The position numbers and the translations under genes were made by a program. Under the pieces are notes generated by a model. That model saw only the letters and a program-made list of their open reading frames with translations. It had not been told where the DNA came from and made no database searches. Source: Photorhabdus thracensis (GTDB taxonomy: Bacteria; Pseudomonadota; Gammaproteobacteria; Enterobacterales; Enterobacteriaceae). Taken from it: a stretch of DNA of 64,000 nucleotides. The stretch spans positions 2,976,001 through 3,040,000 of the forward strand of contig NZ_CP011104.1 of assembly GCF_001010285.1 (NCBI RefSeq), given 5' to 3'. Shown here in pieces: positions 21,901-27,986 of the stretch (position 1 is its first letter; each line of letters begins with the position of its first letter).

Positions 21901-22382
21901 AGGGCAGCAAAGGGCCGAAATCATCGCCAACAACAAAAGGAAGCACAGGCGCGGTTGTTAATACAGAGAAAGCGGCGCTGGAAAAGATTGGGAAAAACAG
22001 TCAAGGCACAACGAATCTGGGTGATAAATCGGCTAATACTATTTATCATCAACAGCTTATCAAAAATGCTGAAAAGATATCTACCGCGAAACCGGGGCAA
22101 CAAGTTGCAGCGCCAAGGGATCTGAATGAGCAGATTTTATGGAACCAAGTTAAAGCTAACCCATCTTCAGGTGATCCACTTAGAGGAATGAATAAAGATC
22201 CTCGTTTCCCTACTGATGCAGGATTCCAGAAAATGCAAGTTACACATGAGTTACCAGACGGTTCAAATATCACCATCCATTATCAATATAACTCAACTAC
22301 TGGTAAGGCTTATGATATGAAGATTACAACTCCTAAACGGCCTGAAATCCAACCTAAGCCTTCAATCACGGATAAAAAATGA
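12930..22382 (+). CDS. cdiA: CdiA-type contact-dependent inhibition exoprotein with exchanged C-terminal toxin
   Basis: A 3,150-residue filamentous exoprotein. The start at 12930 (MNKQLYRIIFNQARQMWMVV) opens an extended signal-peptide region, with cleavage likely after LTAQA near residue 66. The TPS secretion domain follows, with NPAGITCNGCGF near 178. Next come long filamentous-haemagglutinin repeats (about 300-1430), a receptor-binding-type region with Tyr/Pro-rich segments and PPGQP repeats (about 1430-1760), a second set of FHA repeats (about 1800-2550), and a pretoxin region (about 2750-2856, GAQAGKNA). The IENN motif at 2857-2860 is the junction with the toxin domain (2857-3150). Those last 294 codons lie inside the first copy of the 7,350-bp element, so the present toxin tip is an acquired one. 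The toxin activity is not identifiable by eye. The gene overlaps cdiI by 4 bases. Confidence 0.92.
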   Translation: MNKQLYRIIFNQARQMWMVVAEIARAGRGQTAHRARCPSSPRCRCRLTVLRFNLLLALGGISLTAQANIVADGQAPGHQQPTIIHSANGTPQVNIQTPSADGVSHNTYRQFDVDKQGVILNNSANTTQTQLGGMVAGNPWLAKGEANIILNEVNSRDPSHLNGWIEVAGRKAEVVIANPAGITCNGCGFINAHRTTLTTGEALMEQGRLKGFDVNQGEVRIDGHGMDSTQQSYTDIIARSVAINAKLHAQDLKVTTGRNIVDAAHQQIEKKSADTEKSPEFALDVAALGGMYAHKIRLIGTEAGVGVHNAGNIGATAGEVHITAEGLIENRGTLSSRDALQLTSSSDVTNAGKLLSQSTVNLHTKGGLDNQGRVEARSDATVTAGTIHSSHDSVWAAGLDDNGNTTRPGSLTLTAQHVQANGKNLATDTLAIHSQQIDLSDSQTAAGQIQLTADQSGISTAHATVNANRLTAKTPGQFNNDGGQLVAREIHLTAPDISNLKGKINQTGSGELALNTRTLNNREGMVFNQGKLTLTTDRLDNHQGTIASQGEDLHLTAHQADNTQGTVQLAGNGKLSLNTQRWLGNQGKLLTHGALTIQAGELQLNEAETQAGQITVNADTLSHQRGVMQQQGKDTLSLTTRMLDNQHGTIAGNGHLNLKATTVDNYHGNIVAADQGSLKLTVSDTLNNQSGRLEAGHALRLSAAELNNSQGSMVAAGDSATLTIGKTIQNANGHLEAKTRLTTTSQTLDNTQGVLLAQNIDSQTKGHPFTNIAGQVIAEDTLTVNSGKLDNTAGLLQAGREMAVDTHGHGLTNIHHADQKQKAGRLLSGGQLTLRTGDINNTGGIIAADGKTTLTSTALTNTQGQIAGNGGLDIHSRQLINREGTLQSADALTLDTDGQLLDNQQGQIMGEGKMTVTSGPLDNTAGRLQSGREMVIDTHGHRLTNTRNTDQKAGQLLSGGQLTLRAGDTDNTGGMIAGNGGLDIHSRQLTNREGTLQSADALNLDTDGQLLDNQQGQIIGEGKMTVTSGSLNNRHGHLQGGQVVIDTRQAALDNREGKLLSTDTLTLNTHQLDNRHGQVQAVGDTQLHVDTETDNTGGLIRGGQQLTLNTTHLINRETAQTDNGLEAQNLTVNAQQVDNTQGALRAANHLQAQVSHKLDNAQGLISAGKQLTVDDKSGHPSLVIDNRQGTLIAGEHAAITAHALSGDGQLLSQGDMAVTLTGDFHHTGNTAANGNLTLNTTGNILNDRQIKAGQALHLDAQTLTNSASGEISAGQTQIKAHDTLNNTGLIDGGLTHLTANTLNNTGTGRLYGDQLALQMETLNNTAKGGKAAVIAARDRLDIGAGTLNNSDHAQIYSVGDMHIGGRLDNTLTAPGQARELNNHAATIEAGRHLKINADRINNTNAGLVTQVVETEKSQHHDAVLSGQTTRYDWSQVDTSRRNKYGVHDAIMPDGSRSNDFYEYQYTRTVRETQVKQSDPGKILSGGNMTLNSAQVTNHDSQIVAGGALGGEIGELRNIATQGERVTTDIGSRTHWYAKKTKRWHRIGTKTSQGKSRSRYAPAPVIETIDLKTLAWQEHTRPQGTDITITDRQTGQIHSAPTAVTPVTGINDQPLVLPPGQPLVLPPGQPFELSLPPETVKGQTVDPVIRVITPDTRLPNNSLYTVQPGSDSHYLVETDPKFTQYKQWLGSDYMRQQLTHDPALVHKRLGDGFYEQRLVRDQITQLTGRRYLPGYNNDEAQFKALMDAGIVFGKQQQLTPGVALSPAQMALLTSDIIWLTNQTVTLPDGTTEVVTVPQVYARVRQGDLSSDGTLLAGNTVALNSQGDITNSGTISGRDVTQLTANNLTNSGFIRGGKVDLTAQQTLTNRGGQIQGDDRVTLKGRDITSTSTLRGDEANRWLDRPAGIYVQNDKGTLSLSAINNVQLTASDVKNAGKDSHTEITAGHNLTLDTLSTRRTEQGDWGKENYRHLTQQQDIGSQITGAGSVTLQAGQDLQATAAHVNAGQQLTAQAGNNLTLTTGTASSDLVEHSKQTSKGWLSKSSVETHDEVHDRQALSTTFSGDKVNIQAGKDLNIRGSNVAGTQDVSLNAGHQLTVTTAAEAHDETHLRQEKKSGLMGTGGIGFTVGKASQKVTTDSDSQLSKGSTVGSSQGNVTLNAGEQLRVHGSEVIAGKDLMLTGQQVDITSAENRDNTTTKTEQKQRGLTVALSGAAGGAVNSAVQTARTARNESDPRVKALQNTQAALSGVQAVQAGRLAEAQGSDDKGNNTLAGVSLSYGRQSSRSEQQHRQTTQQGSHLTAGDNLTVTAKGDGKGASGPNGDIRIQGSQLQAGKDLQLHANRDIQLSSSQNTEQTTGKNSSHGSSLGVGLTAGPGGTGLNVSANVNRGNGRENGNGVSHNNTTLQAGQTVGLNSGRDTTLKGAQVSGEQMTTDVKRHLTLSSEQDSQRYDSQQHNANAGVSATVGPLTHGTASLNASRNKLHSNYDSVQEQTGLFAGKGGYQVNVGDHTQLDGAVIASHADKTKNTLNTGTLGFKDIKNQADFTVEQQSAGVSLGQPTAGQVLNNLAVNGLTGTHNSGHDSSTTHAAVSDGNLIIRDKAHQTQDVANLSRDTDNAANVLSPIFDKEKEQQRLKQAQLIGEISAQMTEIASTEGKIIATKAAKAKLDHISEPDKAAARKKLVDSGNPHPTAADINKQVYDTAYTQALNDSGFGTGGTYQKALQAATAAIQGLAGNNLGQALAGGASPYLAGVIKELTTDPKTHQVDIATNTLAHAILGAVAAEVSGNNALSGAAGAASGELAAQVLIKQLYGDGAKVSELTEEQKQTISTLSTLAAGLAGGIAGDSTGSAVTGAQAGKNAIENNYLSVNELDSFAHQARTCEGESCKQVIKDMVETNIRNQQDMMDFCNSNPNQCAQKYGYLVDQWPVFERTLKNMDRDGTLPVEFRNYLSAVNTLGQAATGKVGELGWTKRFEAMGMSQETAAAMAMTLPVIVEGSKGPKSSPTTKGSTGAVVNTEKAALEKIGKNSQGTTNLGDKSANTIYHQQLIKNAEKISTAKPGQQVAAPRDLNEQILWNQVKANPSSGDPLRGMNKDPRFPTDAGFQKMQVTHELPDGSNITIHYQYNSTTGKAYDMKITTPKRPEIQPKPSITDKK
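15525..16018 (+). repeat. 330-bp imperfect tandem repeat inside cdiA
   Basis: The segment beginning at 15525 recurs at 15855 with a 330-base (110-codon) offset and continues almost identically to about 16018. The shared stretch encodes GNGGLDIHSRQL, QSADAL, TDGQLLDNQQGQI and GEGKMTVTSG. A related but more diverged repeat extends upstream (around 15294 against 15690). It lengthens the FHA filament by whole repeats and keeps the frame. Confidence 0.8.
21498..21510 (+). other. attL-like core of the toxin-carrying element, in the VENN codons of cdiA
   Basis: ATTGAGAATAACT encodes Ile-Glu-Asn-Asn plus one base. The 13-mer recurs at 28848 and, with one change (ATTGAAAATAACT), at 36198. Left of it the sequence is cdiA pretoxin (GCG); right of it is the element-borne toxin. 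It is the point where sequence identity between the two 7,350-bp copies begins. Confidence 0.8.
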
Positions 22383-22690
22383 TGAAAATAAAAAAGTTCA
22401 AATCAGAAAAAATTATTGAAGTTTTTGCCATATATTGGTTCGGAGAAAAAACATACTTTTACGGTTTTGCTAAAGGTTATGACGGGCTGCTTAGTTATAA
22501 CGCAGAGGAAGTAGAAATTATAGAGTCATCGTTATCTGGTGATTTTGTTTTCTTTGAAAATGGCATATTTTACAAGCCACTCATTGAAAAAAATATATTA
22601 GATGACCTGTTAGAAGCAGATCCAGTTGCTTATCAATGTTTTTTAGAAACATTGAAATCGGAAGGCAGAATAGAACAAGATTTTTGCTAA
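22379..22690 (+). CDS. cdiI: CdiI-type immunity protein (copy 1)
   Basis: A 103-residue acidic protein directly after the toxin domain, overlapping the cdiA stop by four bases (ATGA). Position, size and coupling are those of a CdiI immunity protein, which binds and neutralises the cognate toxin in the cytoplasm. It has no signal peptide and no recognisable family motif; the C-terminus is Asp/Glu-rich. Its AT-rich composition contrasts with the GC-rich cdiA body, as is common for CT/immunity cassettes. The role is inferred from position, not homology. Confidence 0.8.
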   Translation: MMKIKKFKSEKIIEVFAIYWFGEKTYFYGFAKGYDGLLSYNAEEVEIIESSLSGDFVFFENGIFYKPLIEKNILDDLLEADPVAYQCFLETLKSEGRIEQDFC

Positions 22691-22694
22691 CCCC

Positions 22695-22720
22695 AGATCC
22701 CAGCCCAAGCGCTGGGATCT
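22695..22720. terminator. hairpin between convergent cdiI and symE-like genes (copy 1)
   Basis: A perfect 10-bp stem, AGATCCCAGC and GCTGGGATCT, with a 6-base loop, placed five bases after the cdiI stop. T-tracts are weak on both sides (CCCCTTTAG on the right), so it may end both convergent transcripts or protect mRNA 3' ends. Confidence 0.65.
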
Positions 22721-22732
22721 CCCCTTTAGCGG

Positions 22733-22975
22733 TTAGCCGTTCTCGACGAGCCGGATAATCAACTGTCCGTGCTCAACACTGACCTGCACCGGCTGCCCGG
22801 TGGAAAAGCCCGCTTCTTCCAGCCAGTTGCCTTTAAGATGCAAGCTGGGATGCTGACTGTAATAACGGGTCATGCCCGTGCTGCGGTCTTCGTGGCGGGT
22901 ACTGGTATACCCCACCTTATAGCTGCGCCGGGCTTTTGAAATCGCTAAATCTGCATTACAATCGCGGTTAGCCAT
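22733..22975 (-). CDS. SymE-like protein (copy 1)
   Basis: An 80-residue protein resembling SymE, the SOS-induced toxin of the SymE/SymR type I system, which has an AbrB/MazE-like swapped-hairpin fold. The matching region is LHLKGNWLEEAGFSTGQPVQVSVEHGQLIIRL; compare the ITLKGQWLEAAGF motif of SymE. An AGGAG ribosome-binding site precedes the ATG. Small SymE-like proteins often sit beside CDI and Rhs toxin cassettes. A toxic or addictive role, or a nucleoid/RNA-binding role, is possible; an antisense SymR-type RNA could not be seen. Confidence 0.65.
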   Translation of the reverse strand: MANRDCNADLAISKARRSYKVGYTSTRHEDRSTGMTRYYSQHPSLHLKGNWLEEAGFSTGQPVQVSVEHGQLIIRLVENG

Positions 22976-23077
22976 GGTAACTACTCCTGTTAGTTGCCTA
23001 CGGTTAGCAGCGTTACCGGATGGCCGTCTGGTAATGCTGCACTAAATAAAAATCGTCTTTCCTGTAGCAAATTCTTT

Positions 23078-23464
23078 CTACGATGTCAGTAACTGCGTCA
23101 TCTTCGAACGTTTAAGCAAACTGTCCATCAACACAATCAGCGCCTGCTGATCTTCATCTGATAATGAATCCATCTGCATCACAAGCGCCTGTAAACGCGG
23201 ATTATGTATCTGTGGCGGTGTCATGGGTTCCAGTCCGACAAGTGAATCCAGACTACTTTGTAATACCTGAGCGATCCTGACCACGGCATCCAGTTGAGGA
23301 ACGGAAGCGCCGCGTTCCCAACGGTTATAAACCCGGCGATCAACGTTGAGCAGCTCAGCTAATCTTGCTTGTGTCATCTTGCGGGCTTCTCTGGCTTCCT
23401 TTAGCCGTGTAGCAAACAGTTGCATATCTTCCTCACAAATCCAGTGTGGTAATGAGATGTGCAT
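23078..23464 (-). CDS. XRE-family helix-turn-helix regulator (copy 1)
   Basis: A 128-residue protein with a Cro/C1-type HTH at about residues 18-75 (LKEAREARKMTQARLAELLN, YNRWERG) and a short helical C-terminal tail. The start at 23464 is supported by AAGGAGG eight bases upstream. It is divergent from the primase gene across a 101-base gap, so it is a natural candidate for the element's own repressor, controlling replication/integration genes and itself. It could also act as partner of the SymE-like gene downstream. Confidence 0.8.
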   Translation of the reverse strand: MHISLPHWICEEDMQLFATRLKEAREARKMTQARLAELLNVDRRVYNRWERGASVPQLDAVVRIAQVLQSSLDSLVGLEPMTPPQIHNPRLQALVMQMDSLSDEDQQALIVLMDSLLKRSKMTQLLTS

Positions 23465-23503
23465 TGTAAGCCCTCCTTTTAAACTGCTTGACTCAATGGC
23501 TAT

Positions 23504-23532
23504 ATTATAGTCTCATATTTATGCTACTACAA
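23504..23532 (-). promoter_or_regulatory. sigma-70 promoter of the XRE regulator (copy 1)
   Basis: On the minus strand TTGTAG (23527-23532) and TATAAT (23504-23509) are exactly 17 bases apart. The site lies in the divergent gap between the regulator and the primase gene, which also holds a TTGACT (23488) on the plus strand. Overlapping divergent control by the XRE protein is likely. Confidence 0.7.
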
Positions 23533-23565
23533 TGTCTATTGACAGGTTTTTACAGGAGGTAATCC

Positions 23566-26500
23566 ATGGCCCGCATTCCCGATACCGATTTAGCCCACTT
23601 AAAGCAAACCGTCTCGTTGCTGGGGCTGGCGCGTAAGCAAGGCCGTTCGATGAAAAAACGCGGTGAGGATTATGTGCTGCGCTGTCCGTTCCATAACGAG
23701 AAAACGCCCTCAATGGTGATATCGCCGGCTAAGAACCTGTATCACTGCTTTGGCTGTGGCGCAGCGGGGTCGGTGCTGGACTGGGTGATACAAACGGAAG
23801 GCGTGACGTTGAAAATCGGTATCCGCCGGCTGCGGGAGCTGGCCGGGCTGCCGGACATGGACAATGCGGTTGTGGCCGCTTCTTCTTTAGCCGCCCCGCC
23901 GGAATTACAGGCTGCACCCCTGCCGCGCCCGAAACTGGCCGACCTGGACGATGACGGGCAGGCGCTGTTGCATCAGGTGATTGATTTTTATCATCAGAAC
24001 TTACTGGCGTCACCGGAAGCCAAAGCCTGGCTGGAAAAACGCGGGCTGCATCATCCTGAACTGGTGAGTCACTTTAAGCTGGGGTGCGCGGGCCATCACG
24101 GGATCGGCGGTTCAGCGGGCTTATTACCGTCCAAGAGCAGTCAGGAAGGCCAGCAACTGCGCGACAAGCTGTCGGGGCTGGGCGTGTTGCGTACGACCAC
24201 CCGGCAGGACCACTTCCGGGGCTGCGTCGTTGTACCGGTGATCGGCTGGGCCGAATCGGCCAGCGTGGCCAGCCGCGGGCGGGTGCTGCAACTGTATGGC
24301 CGCCGAACCCAGCCGGATTACAAAGTGCTGAAAGACAGCCCGAAGCATCTGTATCTGCCGTCACCGCTAGCCGGGGTCTGGAATGAATCGGCGATGCAGG
24401 CGTCAAATGAAATTATCCTGTGCGAAGCGCTGATCGATGCCATGACGTTCTGGTGTGCCGGGTTCCGCAACGTGATCGCCGCGTTCGGGGTGAACGGGTT
24501 TAACCGTGAGCATCTCGACGCTTTGCAGTATCACGGCGTGAAACGGGTGCTGATTGCCTTTGACCGCGATGAGGCCGGAGACCGTGGCGCGGCTAATGTA
24601 GCCGCTGATTTACTGGAAGCCGGTATCGAGGCGTGGCGGGTGCAGTTCCCGCCGGGCATGGATGTCAATGACTATGCCGTCAAAAGTGGCAACGCCGAAC
24701 ATGCGCTGGGGCTGGCTCTGCAACAGGCGGTCTGGCTGGGACAGGGAACGGCACCAGGTGCGGTGTTCAGTCATGAGCGGCCCGTCTCGTCAGATATGAC
24801 GGAAAAACCCCAAAGTGCCGGTGTGGCTGAATCCTCTTCTTTAGCCGCCCCGCCAGAGCTGACCGTTGCACAAGTGCCCTGCGAGCGCACGGCGTCCGGT
24901 GAACTGCTGATGAAAAGCGGACCCCGGGTCTGGCGGATACGGGGGATGAAAAAATCGCCGGTGCCCGATGTAATGAAAGTCAATGTGCAGGTGCGGGATG
25001 AAACGTCCGGCCTGTTCCATGTGGATACGCTGGACATGTATCACGCGCGGCATCGTCAGAACTACATCAGCACGGCGGCGCGAGAGCTGGAATGCGAGCT
25101 GTCGGTCATCAAACGCGAAGCCGGGCGGGTCTTGCTGATGCTGGAGCAGCAACAGGATGCGCAACAGCAGGCCGATGCCGAAGCCGCAGGGACAACGGCC
25201 GTCACGGTCAGCGCAGAAGATGAAGCCGCCGCGCTGGCGTTGCTGACATCACCGAACTTAACAGAACAAATTATCCACGACATGGCCGCCTGCGGGGTGG
25301 TCGGCGAATCCACCAATCTGCTGACCGGGTATCTGGCGGCAGTCTCGCGCAAACTCGATAAACCGCTGGCCGTGCTGATACAAAGCAGCTCGGCGGCAGG
25401 GAAATCTTCCCTGATGGAGGCGGTGCTGAACCTGATGCCGGAAGAGGAGCGTATCCAGTACTCGGCAATGACCGGGCAGAGCCTCTACTATCTGGGAGAA
25501 ACCAGCCTGCAACACAAAATACTGGCGATAGCCGAAGAAGAAGGCGTGCGGCAGGCGGCCTATGCCCTGAAACTGTTACAGTCCGACGGCGAGCTAAAAA
25601 TCGCCAGTACCGGCAAGAACGAACAGAGCGGCGAACTGGTGACGCGGGAATACAAGGTGCAGGGACCGGTGATGCTGATGTTAACGACGACGGCCATTGA
25701 TGTGGATGAAGAGCTGCTGAACCGCTGTCTGGTGCTGACGGTCAACGAATCGCGCGAGCAGACGCAGGCTATCCACGCCATGCAGCGACACCGCCAGACG
25801 CTGGCCGGGTTGCTGGCTGACTCGGAGAAAGGCTATCTGACGCAGTTACACCAGAACGCCCAGCGCCTGTTAAGGCCGCTGAAAGTGGTCAATCCTTACG
25901 CCCATCAACTGACGTTCCTGTCAGACAAAACCCGGATGCGGCGCGACCATATGAAATACCTGACGCTGATACAGGCCATTGCCTTACTGCACCAGTATCA
26001 ACGTGAAGTGAAGAAAACCACCCACCGCGGGCAAGTCATCGAATATCTCGAAGTCACCCAAGACGACATTGCCCTGGCTAACCAGCTGGCGCATGACGTG
26101 CTGGGGCGCACGCTGGATGAAATGCCGCCGCAGACGCGTAAGCTGTTACTGCTGATACAGGCGATGGTGAACGAACAGGCGCAAATCCAGCACTGCCAGC
26201 CAAACGAAGTGCGCTTTACCCGGCGGGATATCCGCGCCTTTACCCACTGGAGCGACAGCCAGCTTAAGAATCATTGCCAGCGTCTCACCGAAATGGAATA
26301 CCTGCTGTCGCATGGCGGCAGCCGGGGGCACCTGTTGCATTATGAACTGCTGTGGGACGGGGAAGACAACGGCGCGGCGCACTTGTGCGGCCTGCTGGAT
26401 GTCGGAGAACCGGACTCAGAAACCGCCGGCAGTGAACGCAAGTCTGACCCGGAAGGTGGCAAGTCTTCCCTAAGTCTGGGGCAAGTCTGGTCTAAGTCTG

Positions 26501-26700
26501 GGGAAGAAAAACCCGCGTCAGCCCAGACAGCACAAGGTTCTGCGGGTGCACAAGTCCGGGCAGATGAAAACGCAGTTATCAGGGAAAATAATCACGGAGA
26601 CGCATTGCCCGTGCCCGACAGGGATAAAACGCCGGCAGCCGTCCCGACAGGTCAGGAGAGCAAGTCTGACTTAAATGAACGCAAGTCTGGGTCAAGTTAG
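23566..26700 (+). CDS. CHC2-type primase / TOPRIM / P-loop replication protein (copy 1)
   Basis: A 1,044-residue protein preceded by a strong AGGAGGT site. Domains in order: CHC2 zinc finger with C40, H43, C61 and C64 (LRCPFHNEKTPSM, YHCFGCGAAGSVLDW); primase catalytic core to about 270; TOPRIM at about 283-370 (CEALIDAM, IAFDRDEAGDRGAAN); a central region rich in Gln/Ala; a P-loop SSSAAGKSS near 607-615 with an acidic AIAEEEG; a winged-helix-like segment near 885-930; and a low-complexity Ser/Lys tail encoded by the iteron repeats. The combination recalls phage-satellite replication proteins (primase plus helicase plus origin binding, as in P4 alpha). It suggests that the excised element replicates. 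The linker SSLAAPPEL occurs twice (about 105 and 424). Confidence 0.8.
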   Translation: MARIPDTDLAHLKQTVSLLGLARKQGRSMKKRGEDYVLRCPFHNEKTPSMVISPAKNLYHCFGCGAAGSVLDWVIQTEGVTLKIGIRRLRELAGLPDMDNAVVAASSLAAPPELQAAPLPRPKLADLDDDGQALLHQVIDFYHQNLLASPEAKAWLEKRGLHHPELVSHFKLGCAGHHGIGGSAGLLPSKSSQEGQQLRDKLSGLGVLRTTTRQDHFRGCVVVPVIGWAESASVASRGRVLQLYGRRTQPDYKVLKDSPKHLYLPSPLAGVWNESAMQASNEIILCEALIDAMTFWCAGFRNVIAAFGVNGFNREHLDALQYHGVKRVLIAFDRDEAGDRGAANVAADLLEAGIEAWRVQFPPGMDVNDYAVKSGNAEHALGLALQQAVWLGQGTAPGAVFSHERPVSSDMTEKPQSAGVAESSSLAAPPELTVAQVPCERTASGELLMKSGPRVWRIRGMKKSPVPDVMKVNVQVRDETSGLFHVDTLDMYHARHRQNYISTAARELECELSVIKREAGRVLLMLEQQQDAQQQADAEAAGTTAVTVSAEDEAAALALLTSPNLTEQIIHDMAACGVVGESTNLLTGYLAAVSRKLDKPLAVLIQSSSAAGKSSLMEAVLNLMPEEERIQYSAMTGQSLYYLGETSLQHKILAIAEEEGVRQAAYALKLLQSDGELKIASTGKNEQSGELVTREYKVQGPVMLMLTTTAIDVDEELLNRCLVLTVNESREQTQAIHAMQRHRQTLAGLLADSEKGYLTQLHQNAQRLLRPLKVVNPYAHQLTFLSDKTRMRRDHMKYLTLIQAIALLHQYQREVKKTTHRGQVIEYLEVTQDDIALANQLAHDVLGRTLDEMPPQTRKLLLLIQAMVNEQAQIQHCQPNEVRFTRRDIRAFTHWSDSQLKNHCQRLTEMEYLLSHGGSRGHLLHYELLWDGEDNGAAHLCGLLDVGEPDSETAGSERKSDPEGGKSSLSLGQVWSKSGEEKPASAQTAQGSAGAQVRADENAVIRENNHGDALPVPDRDKTPAAVPTGQESKSDLNERKSGSS

Positions 26701-26770
26701 GGTCAAGTCTGGGGTAAAAAAATCCCCATCCGGGCAGGCAGAACACGGGTTCAACGTGCCGCAAGTCGGG
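26438..26770 (+). repeat. iteron-like cluster with consensus GCAAGTCTGG (copy 1)
   Basis: About eleven direct repeats of a 9-10-mer lie at 26438, 26459, 26470, 26481, 26492, 26550, 26660, 26681, 26691, 26702 and 26761. Most are exact or one base off (CAAGTCTGG, TAAGTCTGGG, CAAGTCCGGG, CAAGTCGGGG). They straddle the 3' end of the primase gene and its gap to the integrase gene, so coding constraint does not explain them. They resemble iterons of a replication origin or arm-type sites of an integrase. Confidence 0.75.
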
Positions 26771-26855
26771 GTAACGGAAGACCCAGTGATAAAAGGAAAA
26801 AAGAAAACGCGCCCCTTGTCTGCGCCCGCCCCTCAATCTCAACCGGAGGTCAATC

Positions 26856-27986
26856 ATGGCAAACCGTAAACCGCGCAAAGGAAGTCTTCTGACCGTCGAT
26901 GACGTCTACCGCCAGCCTGTGGGGCCGGCACATGACCCGAAGAGCCTGTATGCGTTGCTGCTGCGCTTTGTGGCCTGGCGGCAGGAGCGGAACTGGTCGG
27001 AAACCACGCTGAAAGTACAGACTCATCACACCTATCGCTTTATCCTGTGGGCCACGGAACGGGGCCTGTACTATGCCGCGGATATCACGCGGCCAATACT
27101 GGAGCGTTACCAGCGTTATCTGTATCAATACCGTAAGACCAACGGAGAGCCGCTAAGCATCCGCACCCAGCGCACGCAGTTGCAGCCGTTACAGGTGTGG
27201 TTCAAATGGCTGACGAAACAGAACCTGATACTGGCGAACCCGGCAGCGGACATTGAGTTGCCGCGGGAAGAAAAACGGCTGCCAAAGTATATCCTGAGCA
27301 TTGATGAAATCGAGCATATCCTGTCGCTGCCTGACCCAAATACGTTGCAGGGCGCACGCGACCGGGCCCTGATGGAGCTGCTCTGGTCAACGGGAATACG
27401 GCGCAGTGAAGTGGCCCGGCTCGATATCTACAGCATTGACGGGTCACGCAAAACGGTGACCATCCGGCAGGGCAAGGGGAATAAAGACCGGGTATTGCCC
27501 CTCGGCGAACGGGCCTTAAACTGGCTCCAGTTCTATCAGCAGCAGGTTCGCCCGCAACTGCTGGTCACCCCGGACATCCAGTCGCTGTTCGTGGCAATGG
27601 ACGGTCTCGACGGGTTGCAGCCGAACGGTATCACGAATGCCGTGAGCGGTTATATCCGGGCCGCCGGCATCGAGAAAAAAGGTGCCTGCCACCTGTTCCG
27701 GCACGCGATGGCGACGCAGATGCTGGAGAACGGAGCGGACCTGCGCTGGATACAGGCCATGTTAGGCCATGCCAGCGTGGAATCCACCCAGGTGTATACG
27801 CAGGTCTCTATCCGGGCCTTGCAGGCGGTGCACGCCAGCACCCACCCGGCGGAGCAAATGGCCGACGAAAAAGTCAGCGACGCCGATGAAGTGGGTTTAC
27901 TGGCCGACCTGTACGCCGACGATAACGCCGACACGGACACGCCGCCGGACAGTTCAGAGCCGACCTCAACCCCCGATAGCCGCTGA
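26856..27986 (+). CDS. tyrosine recombinase/integrase (copy 1)
   Basis: A 376-residue XerC/D-like integrase with all catalytic residues visible: R182 (TGIRRSEVARL), K207 (GKGNKDRVLPL), H279 and R282 (HLFRHAMAT), H305 (LGHAS) and Y314 (QVYTQV). The H305-Y314 spacing equals that of XerD. The N-terminal SAM-like core-binding domain spans about 25-125. A GGAGGT site precedes the ATG. The acidic C-terminal tail (about 335-376) is extra. It is the only recombinase in the unit and is the candidate enzyme for the 13-bp core in the VENN codons. Confidence 0.92.
   Translation: MANRKPRKGSLLTVDDVYRQPVGPAHDPKSLYALLLRFVAWRQERNWSETTLKVQTHHTYRFILWATERGLYYAADITRPILERYQRYLYQYRKTNGEPLSIRTQRTQLQPLQVWFKWLTKQNLILANPAADIELPREEKRLPKYILSIDEIEHILSLPDPNTLQGARDRALMELLWSTGIRRSEVARLDIYSIDGSRKTVTIRQGKGNKDRVLPLGERALNWLQFYQQQVRPQLLVTPDIQSLFVAMDGLDGLQPNGITNAVSGYIRAAGIEKKGACHLFRHAMATQMLENGADLRWIQAMLGHASVESTQVYTQVSIRALQAVHASTHPAEQMADEKVSDADEVGLLADLYADDNADTDTPPDSSEPTSTPDSR

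Noticed and set aside
26675-26869. A 64-codon frame between the primase and integrase genes.
   Set aside because: It overlaps both genes and is made largely of the iteron repeats; there is no ribosome-binding site.
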